Source: an uncultured Lachnospiraceae bacterium (lineage in GTDB: Bacteria > Bacillota > Clostridia > Lachnospirales > Lachnospiraceae). From it: a DNA stretch of 32,924 nt. The translations under genes and the position numbers were made by a program. Numbering within the stretch: the stretch's first letter is position 1; every line of letters begins with the position of its first letter. Of this stretch, positions 26,239 through 32,924 are shown piece after piece. Under the pieces are notes generated by a model. The model saw nothing but the letters and a program-made list of their open reading frames with translations, made no database searches and was not told the DNA's origin. Location of the stretch: NCBI GenBank assembly GCA_910576895.1, contig CAJTJZ010000002.1, forward strand, positions 100,116-133,039, in the 5' to 3' direction.

Positions 26239-26267
26239 TTGCAAGTTTATAAAATCCATGCTATAAT
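26239..26267 (+). promoter_or_regulatory. Promoter for the thioesterase-cvfB pair
   Basis: -35 TTGCAA (26239-26244), 17-base spacer, -10 TATAAT (26262-26267) with TGC in front (extended). Predicted leader about 43 nt. One of the best promoter matches in the window. Confidence 0.78.
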
Positions 26268-26316
26268 ATTTATCACCATAAAAATGTACCTGTCAATATA
26301 GAAAGGAATGTTCCAT

Positions 26317-27135
26317 ATGTATAAATTTAAAAGTCAAGTACGTTATAGTGAAGCACTCCATACAGGAACTATGAACCCCATTTCCATTTCCAATTACTTA
26401 CAAGATTGTGCCACATTTCACTCTGCATCTCTTGGAAAAGATATTTGTTATTATAAACAGATTCATCGTGGCTGGTTTTTAAATAGCTGGCAAATAGATA
26501 TATGCCGTTATCCTAGCTATGGTGAAACAATATTTATCGCTACTTGGTCTTATGGTATTAAAGGCTTTTATGGCTATCGAAATTTTACCATTCAAGATGA
26601 ACAAAAGCAACTATGTGTTTGTGCAAATTCTATCTGGTTTTTTACAGATACTGTTATGGGACAACCTATTCGTGTGCCAGAAGAAGAAGCGGCTGCCTAT
26701 GGAAGTGAAACAAAATTTCCTATGGAATATTGTTCCCGTAAAATCAATCTGCCAAATACTATGCAATCCCTTCCAGAATATCTGGTTGGTCCTTATGATA
26801 TTGATACAAATGGTCATGTCAACAATGTCCGCTATATCGAACTTGCCTTTCAAAATTTACCAAAAGAAATTCAATGTTCTAACACGATTTGGCGGATTCG
26901 CACAGAATATAAAAAAGCTGCTAAAACTAATGATATGATTTATCCTTATTATGCCAAAACAGATATAGAATCTATTCAACAAACAATACAAGATCCAATG
27001 AAAGAAGTTGTTTCTTCCAATGAAAATGAACAACAATATGCCTTTTGTCTTGCTACTAAAACTTTATCAGAACATATGATAACTGCAAATGACAGCTATG
27101 CAAATATTATCTTTTATACAAAAAATACAAACTAA
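26317..27135 (+). CDS. Acyl-ACP thioesterase
   Basis: Releases fatty acids from acyl carrier protein. Seen: 272 residues from ATG 26317, chosen because GAAAGGA lies 9 bases upstream; an ATG at 26308 is next to that site. Two hotdog-fold halves: N-terminal (4-135) with YSEALHTGTMNPISISNYLQDCA and GWFLNSWQIDI; C-terminal (about 150-250) with the catalytic-type DIDTNGHVNNVRYIELA. This matches the bacterial members of the plant FatA/FatB family, common in Clostridia. It may supply free fatty acids or limit chain length; there is no fatty-acid operon beside it. The next gene, cvfB, follows by 20 nt. Confidence 0.9.
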   Translation: MYKFKSQVRYSEALHTGTMNPISISNYLQDCATFHSASLGKDICYYKQIHRGWFLNSWQIDICRYPSYGETIFIATWSYGIKGFYGYRNFTIQDEQKQLCVCANSIWFFTDTVMGQPIRVPEEEAAAYGSETKFPMEYCSRKINLPNTMQSLPEYLVGPYDIDTNGHVNNVRYIELAFQNLPKEIQCSNTIWRIRTEYKKAAKTNDMIYPYYAKTDIESIQQTIQDPMKEVVSSNENEQQYAFCLATKTLSEHMITANDSYANIIFYTKNTN

Positions 27136-27155
27136 AATAGAAATGAGGACAAGTT

Positions 27156-27998
27156 ATGTTAAATTTAGGAACAGTACAAACACTTACTATTTTAAAAAGA
27201 ACCGATTTTGGTGTATATCTCTATCATCCATCTGGTTCTAAAGAGGAACGTGTTCTGCTTCCCAAAAAAGAAGTTCCTATGGATGCAGAAATAGGAGATG
27301 ATCTTCCTGTATTTCTTTATAAAGATTCCGATGATCGGCTGATTGCCACAATGTTAGAACCAAAACTGACTATTGGAAAAACAGCACTTTTAACGGTAAA
27401 GGAAGAAAGCAAAATTGGTCTTTTTCTTGATTGGGGGCTTGTAAAAGATTTACTGCTTCCTTTTAAAGAGCAAACCTATCCTGCAAAAAAAGGCGATCAG
27501 GTTTTAGTTAGTCTATATATAGATAAAAGCAATCGTCTATGTGCTACTATGAAAGTATACCCTTATTTAAAAAAAGAATCCCCTTATAAAAAAGATGATT
27601 ATGTAGATGGCCTTGCTTATGAAGATTCTAAGCAATTTGGCACATTTATTGCCGTCGATCATCTTTATTCTGCTTTAGTTCCACGACAAGTACAAGCAAA
27701 TCCTATTAAGCTTGGCTCTTATATTCATGCCAGAGTAACCGCAGTACGTCCTGATGGAAAACTTACTTTAACTTTACAGGAAAAGGCATATCGCCAGATG
27801 GATAAAGACAGTGAACATATTCTTACTCTATTAGAAAATGCTGGTGGTTTTCTACCTTATCACGATAAAACCGATCCTGAAGTGATTCGGCGTATTTTCG
27901 GATTAAGCAAAAATGCTTATAAGCGTGCGATTGGACATTTAATGAAGGAAAAAAAGATTTTGATTGAAAAAAATGGTATTAAGAAATGTTCTTTTTAA
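27156..27998 (+). CDS. cvfB: S1-domain RNA-binding protein, CvfB/YitL family
   Basis: RNA-binding protein that in staphylococci influences virulence-gene expression. Seen: 280 residues in three OB/S1-like parts followed by a winged helix: GTVQTLTILKRTDFGVYLYH (5-24), a second S1 start IGKTALLTVKEESKIGLFLDWG near 74, a third DDYVDGLAYEDSKQFGTFI near 148, then a C-terminal domain with GFLPYHDKTDPEVIRRIFGLSKNAYKRAIGHL within 227-265. That layout equals CvfB. GAGG precedes ATG 27156. It is co-transcribed with the thioesterase gene and its 3' end is close to the structured element at 28054. Confidence 0.9.
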   Translation: MLNLGTVQTLTILKRTDFGVYLYHPSGSKEERVLLPKKEVPMDAEIGDDLPVFLYKDSDDRLIATMLEPKLTIGKTALLTVKEESKIGLFLDWGLVKDLLLPFKEQTYPAKKGDQVLVSLYIDKSNRLCATMKVYPYLKKESPYKKDDYVDGLAYEDSKQFGTFIAVDHLYSALVPRQVQANPIKLGSYIHARVTAVRPDGKLTLTLQEKAYRQMDKDSEHILTLLENAGGFLPYHDKTDPEVIRRIFGLSKNAYKRAIGHLMKEKKILIEKNGIKKCSF

Positions 27999-28053
27999 AT
28001 ATAGCTTTTAATATTTTTGCAAATATAACATTTACTCAAAAAGGAAACATAAC

Positions 28054-28162
28054 AAAAAAGGACTATTGCACTAAGAAAAAATGCTACAAGATATAGCAGC
28101 CTAAGACTTTTTTATATACTATATTTTGTAGATATTCTGCTTTATGCAACAGTCCCTTTTTT
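28054..28162 (+). repeat. 109-bp nested-stem structured element between cvfB and cheY
   Basis: Outer stem: AAAAAAGGACT-A-TTGCA (28054-28070) with TGCAA-C-AGTCCCTTTTTT (28145-28162), 16 bp with one bulge and one mismatch. Inner stem: 28084-28096 with 28119-28131, 13 bp, whose only non-Watson-Crick position is a G-U pair in plus-strand RNA. A 22-base loop closes it. The element ends in six Ts on the plus strand and, on the minus strand, six Ts as well, so it can act as a two-way terminator between converging cvfB and cheY. The size and nesting are unusual for a terminator. Confidence 0.65.
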
Positions 28163-28172
28163 ACTTTTCTTC

Positions 28173-28532
28173 CTATTTCATAGCCAGCTCTAAAGTAGCT
28201 AAAAGCAAATCTTGCTCTAATGGCTTTGGAATCAGGTAATGCATTCCCTTTGATTTCACTTCTTCCAATACACTAGAATCGCATAAAGAACTAAGCATTA
28301 CAATTCTAGCAGCAGGATCTTTTTTCAAAATCTCGACTGCTGCTTCAATTCCGTCAATTCCCGGCATGATGATGTCCATAGTCACTAAATCTGGCTTTAA
28401 TTCTTCATACATCTTAATGCCTTGTTCCCCACTTAATGCATGACCTACAACTTCGTAATTCTCCTTCCCAAGCAGTTCTGTAATTTGTGCTGCTACAAAG
28501 GGGGAATCATCAACTACTAAAATTCTTATCAT
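28173..28532 (-). CDS. cheY: Single-domain response regulator, CheY type
   Basis: Phosphorylatable receiver with no output domain; by analogy it conveys the chemotaxis signal to the flagellar switch. Seen: 119 residues, only the receiver fold: VVDDS acidic pocket (6-10), phosphoacceptor Asp in TMDIIMPGIDG near residue 52, the conserved Ser/Thr in MLSS near 80 and Lys in IPKPL near 102. The motif LSSLCDSSVL is like CheY of Firmicutes. ATG 28532 follows GGAGGAGAG. It follows the CheX-type gene by 25 nt, so a CheX-CheY unit is likely. Similar stand-alone receivers can act outside chemotaxis. Confidence 0.9.
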   Translation of the reverse strand: MIRILVVDDSPFVAAQITELLGKENYEVVGHALSGEQGIKMYEELKPDLVTMDIIMPGIDGIEAAVEILKKDPAARIVMLSSLCDSSVLEEVKSKGMHYLIPKPLEQDLLLATLELAMK

Positions 28533-28557
28533 ATTCGCTCTCCTCCACTTCTCTATA

Positions 28558-29010
28558 TTAATCCCTTAAAAAATATACTCCCATCCATCCATCTTCACAG
28601 ATAAATTGAAATGTCGGCATTTGTTCTTTCTGCCTTTCTATATAACTGTCTTCATAAGAAACAACTGGAACGGAAATACGCAAAAACTCTCCTTTTGCAT
28701 TATTCCTTCTCGAAATAATTTTGCCACAAACGACATTCATATACTCGGCAAAATACAACCGCTGCATATCTTCCCCAAGCTTTTTTCCTTTTGTCATGCC
28801 ATTGATAATTCTTTTATATACCGGCTGTTCTACCACACATCGGATCTCGAATGGACAATCGCCTGATGTCACTACGCTTCCTAAGAAAACTGCCTTTCCT
28901 TCTTTAGGAAATTGTTCTGTTTCTTGTAAAGAAAGACCTGCCATTTTATCCGTACATGAAAGAAGAATATCCTTATATGCTTTTTGAAGCTGTAACGGCT
29001 CTTGTTCCAT
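28558..29010 (-). CDS. CheX-like chemotaxis phosphatase-family protein
   Basis: Probable CheY-P phosphatase or CheX-domain partner. Seen: 150 residues from ATG 29010, chosen because GGGGGAGGATT precedes it; the longer frame to 29133 lacks a ribosome site and overlaps the upstream gene. There is the CheX/CheC-type pattern EYMNVVCGKIISRRN (near 97-111), with the E-x-x-N core, within a C-terminal fold containing SVPVVSYEDSY. The N-terminal LQKAYKDILLSCTDKMAGLSLQE may form helices. It is directly upstream of cheY, which supports the assignment. The overall match is modest. Alternative: another CheC-family protein. Confidence 0.72.
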   Translation of the reverse strand: MEQEPLQLQKAYKDILLSCTDKMAGLSLQETEQFPKEGKAVFLGSVVTSGDCPFEIRCVVEQPVYKRIINGMTKGKKLGEDMQRLYFAEYMNVVCGKIISRRNNAKGEFLRISVPVVSYEDSYIERQKEQMPTFQFICEDGWMGVYFLRD

Positions 29011-29098
29011 GGATAATCCTCCCCCTTTCTTTCCGCTCATATCTAAAACCAAAATCCTTATTGACAAACACAAAGCACCTGCAATTTCATCCTTATCG

Positions 29099-29494
29099 TT
29101 ATCCCAAAAAACGCATTTTGGCATTAGTATCACGTTTCTTTTCTTGCTTTATAGGCTCTTTATGATAAAGCCCCCCAAGTTCATTTTGCATTTTCCCCTT
29201 ACATTTTGCACAAAATCGTCCTGTACGAATTGGTGCACCACATTTTTCACAAGCAAACGTCACCTGAGAATCCTCTGCAAAACTTAAACGTTCCTCTTTA
29301 ATCCACCGTTTAATCATACTTTGAGAAACCTCATTCTCCTCTGAAACCTCTTTAATGCCTGCCCCCGGATGATCATAAATATAAGCCTTTACGTCTTCAA
29401 ATTTTTTATCCATTTCTTTCGTACAGGCTGGACAAATCGGAGAATTTACATAATTAAACAGTTTTCCACACATTTTACAATTTCTTGTATCCAT
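29099..29494 (-). CDS. YvyF-type flagellar operon protein (TIGR03826 family)
   Basis: Small zinc-ribbon protein found with flagellar and competence genes. Seen: 131 residues with two Cys4-like groups: CKMCGKLF...CPAC (6-24) and CEKCGAPI...FCAKC (82-98). Between them is a helix-turn-helix-like segment ADIK-type, here GIKEVSEENEVSQSMIKRWIKEERLSF (about 46-72), typical of the family. The tail is basic. GGAGG precedes ATG 29494. Known: in Bacillus the homologue lies directly after comFC, as here, and its function is unclear. It is followed by the CheX-CheY pair. An inverted repeat (29531-29550) lies in the gap behind comF. Confidence 0.88.
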   Translation of the reverse strand: MDTRNCKMCGKLFNYVNSPICPACTKEMDKKFEDVKAYIYDHPGAGIKEVSEENEVSQSMIKRWIKEERLSFAEDSQVTFACEKCGAPIRTGRFCAKCKGKMQNELGGLYHKEPIKQEKKRDTNAKMRFLG

Positions 29495-29525
29495 AATTCA
29501 TCCTCCATTTCTGTATTATTTTTTT

Positions 29526-29550
29526 AAAGATGGAATCGCTTGCGATTCCA
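29526..29550 (-). repeat. Palindromic leader repeat, copy 1 (upstream of the yvyF-type gene)
   Basis: TGGAATCG (29531-29538) and CGATTCCA (29543-29550) around a CTTG tetraloop; with the flanking AAAGA it forms a 25-base sequence identical to one at 32812-32836. On the minus strand it lies 31 bases before the yvyF-type ATG, just downstream of the comF stop. No long T-run follows, so it is not a standard terminator. Confidence 0.7.
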
Positions 29551-29563
29551 CTCCTCGCATACT

Positions 29564-30340
29564 CTAATTACCACCAATACTAATAGAGGCTGCATATACT
29601 TTTTCAATATCTGTCTGCAATAATGCTCTGGTACACATTTCTATGGTACTTCCTGTTGTATAAATATCGTCTACCAGAACTACTCTTTTTAATCCTGTAT
29701 AATACTTCCTCTTTTCTTTATCAATGGCAAATGCTCCCTGTAAATTTCTATAACGCTGTCTGTCATCTAACGATTTCTGCGGTTTTGTATTTCGCACTCG
29801 AAATAAATAATCATTGCAAATACAAATTCCAAGCCTTTTTCCAATTTCCCTTGCAAATAATTCTGCTTGATTATATCCCCTTACTTTCTGTTTTGGGAAA
29901 TACATAGGAACTGGAATTAATGCCTGAATGGAAAGTTTTTTTAATCTCTCTCCATACATTTTTACAAACTCCTGCCCATAATAGGAAGCATATTCTCTTC
30001 TATTATGATATTTAAAAGCAGCAATAGAACGCTTCATAGGCTGGTTATAAATCCATACAGGAAATCCATGTATATAAGAAAACTGCCTGCCTTGGCAATT
30101 CATGCAAAGCTCCTCGTCCTGACCGACTGTTCTTCCACAAAGGCAACATACTGGCGGTTGGACCTGATAAAACGCTTCTTTACAAGCAGTACATATTTTT
30201 TCTGTTTCCTGCCTGTTAAAATTTACATAGTTATCCTTATCTGCCTGTTCTACTTTCTCCACAATGCGGATAATATCACCACAAACAGGACATCGCGGTG
30301 GATATAGCCACCGCAAAATTTCCTTCCTAAAACTTATCAT
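29564..30340 (-). CDS. comF: ComF-family amidophosphoribosyltransferase-like protein
   Basis: Late-competence protein homologous to ComFC/GntX, involved in DNA uptake in naturally transformable species. Seen: 258 residues. N-terminal zinc ribbons: CPVCGDI (18-24), CTACKEAF near 50, CCLCGRTV near 64 and CMNCQGRQF near 78. The C-terminal phosphoribosyltransferase-type domain has GYNQAELFAREIG near 155 and the PRPP loop VVLVDDIYTTGSTIEMC near 222-238, which is complete. The start ATG 30340 has AGGAG before it. Its own promoter is at 30423-30428. It neighbours recD2 upstream and the yvyF-type gene downstream. Other competence genes are absent here. Confidence 0.92.
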   Translation of the reverse strand: MISFRKEILRWLYPPRCPVCGDIIRIVEKVEQADKDNYVNFNRQETEKICTACKEAFYQVQPPVCCLCGRTVGQDEELCMNCQGRQFSYIHGFPVWIYNQPMKRSIAAFKYHNRREYASYYGQEFVKMYGERLKKLSIQALIPVPMYFPKQKVRGYNQAELFAREIGKRLGICICNDYLFRVRNTKPQKSLDDRQRYRNLQGAFAIDKEKRKYYTGLKRVVLVDDIYTTGSTIEMCTRALLQTDIEKVYAASISIGGN

Positions 30341-30422
30341 AGTTTCTTATCATCTCCTGTTTACAGACAAACTACACAGGAAAAGAAACGGCTTTTTTAC
30401 TGCTGACATCGCTCTCTTTCAC

Positions 30423-30428
30423 AGTATA
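30423..30428 (-). promoter_or_regulatory. Extended -10 box for comF
   Basis: TATACT on the minus strand preceded by TGA, giving an extended -10; no strong -35. The predicted leader is about 75 nt. A CCTGT in the leader can pair with ACAGG overlapping the ribosome site, a possible but weak translational control. Confidence 0.5.
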
Positions 30429-30502
30429 TCATATTCTATTAAAAAATGCACGAAAATTCTATTATTTTTATGAAATATTTGTAACAGTTCCTCTAATCTT
30501 CT

Positions 30503-30518
30503 ATAAAAATATTTTTAT
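30503..30518. terminator. AT-only palindrome after recD2
   Basis: A perfect 16-base A/T palindrome, ATAAAAATATTTTTAT, 18 bases after the recD2 stop. Weak as a terminator because it has no G/C pairs. Confidence 0.3.
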
Positions 30519-30536
30519 TTAAACTCTAAAAATGCT

Positions 30537-32765
30537 TTATCCTGATAATTCTTGTAATCGCAATGTTAAAGAAGAATATCGCTTTTGCTCACTTATATTA
30601 TCAATCATTGACTGCACCATATTGCTACTGCCAACAAGAACAACACAATCTTTTGCTCGTGTAATTGCTGTATATAAAAGATTTCGATTCATTAAAAGAC
30701 CCGGTCCTGATAATAATGGAAGCACAACGGCTGGATATTCGCTCCCTTGCGATTTATGAATTGTAATCGCATAAGCAAGTTCCAATTCATCAAGACAAGA
30801 ATAAGGATATTCTACCCTTCGATTTTCATCAAATTCTATTAAAAAATATTGTCCAAAATCATTAATTTCTTTAATAATTCCACAATCTCCATTAAAAATA
30901 CCACAACCACTTTCTGCTACTGCACCATATTTTCCCTTCACTTCCCATATAAGTCTATAATCATTTTTAATTTGCATCACTTTATCGTTTTCACGAAAGA
31001 TTATTTCATGAAATTCTTTTTCTTGTTTTTTTGCCGATGGCGGATTTAAAAAGCTCTGTAAAATCTTATTTAAGTTTTGTACACCTAGTTCTCCTTTCCG
31101 CATTGGCGTTAAAACCTGAATATCATATGGACGCACTTTTATATAAGACGGAAGCTTTTTACTTAAAAGTGTATACATAGCATTTAATACTTCTTTTGTA
31201 CCGGGACGCTGTACCATAAAAAAATCCTTACTTTTATTTTCAAAAGAAATTGACTGCCCACGATGAATTTTGTGGGCATTTACAATAATATCACTTTCCT
31301 CTGCCTGACGGAAAATATGCAAAAGCCGCACAACAGAACAGCAATTACTTTTAATTAAATCACGAAGTACATTTCCCGGCCCAACGGAAGGAAGCTGATT
31401 AACATCCCCTACTAGAATTAATCTTGTTCCAACTGGAACTGCTTTTAATAAAGAATATAGAAGATAAATATCCACCATAGACATCTCATCAATAATTAAT
31501 ACATCTGTTTCCAGCGGATTTTCCTCATTTCGTTCAAAATGACTATTTTCTCGTTTTTCCTCTGATGGCACTCCAACAATTTCTAAAAGACGATGAATAG
31601 TAGAAGCCTCATATCCTGTTGCCTCGGACATCCTCTTTGCTGCCCTTCCTGTTGGTGCTGCTAAAAGAATCTCCATACCTTGCTGCTCAAAAAAGCGAAG
31701 CATAGAATTAATGATTGTTGTTTTTCCTGTACCCGGACCACCTGTAATTACAAGTAGACCATGTTTTTGTGCCTCTAAAATTGCCTGTCGTTGCATTTCA
31801 TCTAATATAATTTTTTCCTCTTTTTCAATATCAGCAAGAATCTGCTGTGACTCTATATCTTGTAATGGATATTCCCTATTTAAATCTAATAACATACGAG
31901 CACAATTTAGCTCCATATAATAAAGTGCAGCAGGATAAATAACCATGATTCCTTCTTGTTCTTTTCTAACAATTTTTTGTTCTAATACCATATCTGTAAA
32001 ATATGTTTCCAATGGAATATCATCGAAAGGAATATTAAGCATAGAAGAAAGAGTATTAATCAATAATGTTTCTGGAAGATAGATATGCCCATTTTGTGAT
32101 GCTTGCTGCAGGCAATATGTAATACATGCCTTAATACGAAATTCTGACTGTACTTCAAAACCTGCATGTAAAGCAATTTCATCTGAAATTTTAAATCCAA
32201 TTCCTGAAATATCTTCTGCAAGCTGATAAGGATTTTCTGTTAATACTTTTGATGCTTTTTGCCCATACTGATTGATAATCTTAACAGCAAGCAAATTAGA
32301 AATTCCATACTGTTGAAGAAAAAGCATATTTTGCCGCATATCACGTTTTTCTTCAAATTGAAGTGCTATTTTTCTTGCAAGACGTTCACTAATTCCACGT
32401 ACATCCGCAAGACGCTCTGGCTCTGTTTCAATCACTCGAAAAGTATCTTCTCCAAAATTCTTTACAATTCTTGTTGCCAGTGCAGGTCCTACCCCTTTAA
32501 TTGCACCAGAACCAAGATATTTCTCCATAGAAGTTTTATCTTCTGGCACTTTTGATTCATAGCTTTCCACTTTTATTTGATTTCCATAAATTGGATGCTT
32601 TACCATACTGCCAACTACCTTTAGATAATCTCCCTCTGTAAGCATAAAAATACTACCAACACAAGTTCTTTTTTCTTTTCCTGCAGACATTTCAAATACG
32701 GTATAACCATTTTGATCATTATGGAATACAATATTTTCCACATATCCTGTAAATTCCTCTGACAA
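30537..32765 (-). CDS. recD2: RecD2-like SF1B DNA helicase
   Basis: 5'-3' helicase for DNA repair and recombination in bacteria without RecBC. Seen: 742 residues. An N-terminal OB-like region (1-80, with VENIVFHNDQNGYTVF) and helix-hairpin-helix segments (about 88-200) precede the helicase core: Walker A GGPGTGKTT (about 341-349), LLAAPTGRAAKRM, Walker B VLIIDEMSMVD, GDVNQLPSVGPG, and the C-terminal motif AYAITIHKSQGSEYP. Ends with TAITRAKDCVVLVG. These identify RecD2. The start is TTG at 32765 with GGAGG 7 bases upstream; a nearby ATG is in another frame. It lies upstream of comF, with a leader that holds structured repeats. Confidence 0.94.
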   Translation of the reverse strand: MSEEFTGYVENIVFHNDQNGYTVFEMSAGKEKRTCVGSIFMLTEGDYLKVVGSMVKHPIYGNQIKVESYESKVPEDKTSMEKYLGSGAIKGVGPALATRIVKNFGEDTFRVIETEPERLADVRGISERLARKIALQFEEKRDMRQNMLFLQQYGISNLLAVKIINQYGQKASKVLTENPYQLAEDISGIGFKISDEIALHAGFEVQSEFRIKACITYCLQQASQNGHIYLPETLLINTLSSMLNIPFDDIPLETYFTDMVLEQKIVRKEQEGIMVIYPAALYYMELNCARMLLDLNREYPLQDIESQQILADIEKEEKIILDEMQRQAILEAQKHGLLVITGGPGTGKTTIINSMLRFFEQQGMEILLAAPTGRAAKRMSEATGYEASTIHRLLEIVGVPSEEKRENSHFERNEENPLETDVLIIDEMSMVDIYLLYSLLKAVPVGTRLILVGDVNQLPSVGPGNVLRDLIKSNCCSVVRLLHIFRQAEESDIIVNAHKIHRGQSISFENKSKDFFMVQRPGTKEVLNAMYTLLSKKLPSYIKVRPYDIQVLTPMRKGELGVQNLNKILQSFLNPPSAKKQEKEFHEIIFRENDKVMQIKNDYRLIWEVKGKYGAVAESGCGIFNGDCGIIKEINDFGQYFLIEFDENRRVEYPYSCLDELELAYAITIHKSQGSEYPAVVLPLLSGPGLLMNRNLLYTAITRAKDCVVLVGSSNMVQSMIDNISEQKRYSSLTLRLQELSG

Positions 32766-32811
32766 CGCATAACCTCCAAAATACTTAAAAAAAAATCAAG
32801 AAATATCAATC

Positions 32812-32836
32812 AAAGATGGAATCGCTTGCGATTCCA
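32812..32836 (-). repeat. Palindromic leader repeat, copy 2 (upstream of recD2)
   Basis: The same 25-base sequence as at 29526-29550: TGGAATCG with CGATTCCA around CTTG, plus the flanking AAAGA. On the minus strand it ends 46 bases before the TTG start of recD2. Confidence 0.7.
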
Positions 32837-32843
32837 TTGGCAA

Positions 32844-32895
32844 ACAGGCTAGGTAATGCCTTTATAAATAAAAGCATTACAAGCTTCGTGCCTGT
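32844..32895 (-). other. Two-stem structured region in the recD2 leader
   Basis: Outer stem ACAGGC (32844-32849) with GCCTGT (32890-32895); inner stem GTAATGC (32853-32859) with GCATTAC (32874-32880). Together with the palindrome next to it this leaves a folded region upstream of recD2, close to the window edge. I find no known riboswitch signature. Confidence 0.45.
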
Positions 32896-32924
32896 CAAAG
32901 ACCTACCTATTTTATGAAAAAAGG

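Noticed and set aside
28558..29133. Longer start for the CheX-like gene
   Set aside because: The extra 41 residues overlap the preceding gene and lack a ribosome site, while ATG 29010 has a strong one.
32844..32895. T-box or other riboswitch in the recD2 leader
   Set aside because: No T-box bulge sequence or antiterminator, and recD2 is not a metabolite-related gene.

Overview
The window looks like chromosomal DNA of a low-GC, Gram-positive, probably motile anaerobe of the Clostridia, most likely a Lachnospiraceae-type genome. This rests on gene content: a paired glgC/glgD, a DnaD-DnaC primosome pair, a long-form Prs, a YesM/YesN system beside a YtfQRT-YjfF sugar transporter, and an RF2 gene with the +1 frameshift site. 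I see no phage, insertion sequence, CRISPR array, rRNA or tRNA. The window is mostly core genome; the less ordinary material is in the intergenic regions.

Layout. 1-2054 (minus): glgC and the 5' part of glgD (glycogen synthesis; glgD runs off the left edge). 2055-2549: divergent promoter region. 2550-7760 (plus): murC, a DnaA-box cluster, a DnaD-domain gene, dnaC/dnaI, then prs from its own promoter. 7761-7965: convergent region with several hairpins. 7966-16067 (minus): histidine kinase, response regulator, and the lipoprotein, ATPase and two permeases of a galactofuranose-type ABC importer. 16237-17151 (minus): an unrecognised two-CxxC protein, preceded by a long inverted repeat. 17261-19450 (minus): MerR regulator, an orphan promoter with a terminator about 90 nt downstream, and a DEAD-box helicase with a DbpA-type tail. 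19496-26139 (minus): ridA, CPBP protease, hpf, secA, prfB, cheW. 26317-27998 (plus): acyl-ACP thioesterase and cvfB. 28054-28162: a nested structured element. 28173-32765 (minus): recD2, comF, yvyF-type flagellar protein, cheX, cheY.

How the parts fit. The kinase, regulator and importer form a self-contained sense-and-import unit; the regulator gene ends in a terminator and the binding-protein gene starts from its own promoter, as expected if the regulator switches the transporter on. The hpf-secA-prfB and comF-yvyF blocks match two ends of a Bacillus chromosomal neighbourhood in which flagellar genes lie between them; here the middle holds other genes, but chemotaxis genes (cheW, cheX, cheY) remain nearby.

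The observations most worth checking are: four perfect DnaA boxes upstream of the helicase-loader genes; the MerR-like promoter and short terminated transcript between merR and the helicase gene; the 109-nt nested stem element after cvfB; the inverted repeat abutting the start of the unknown gene; and an identical palindromic leader repeat in front of both recD2 and the yvyF-type gene. None is proven to be a new system.
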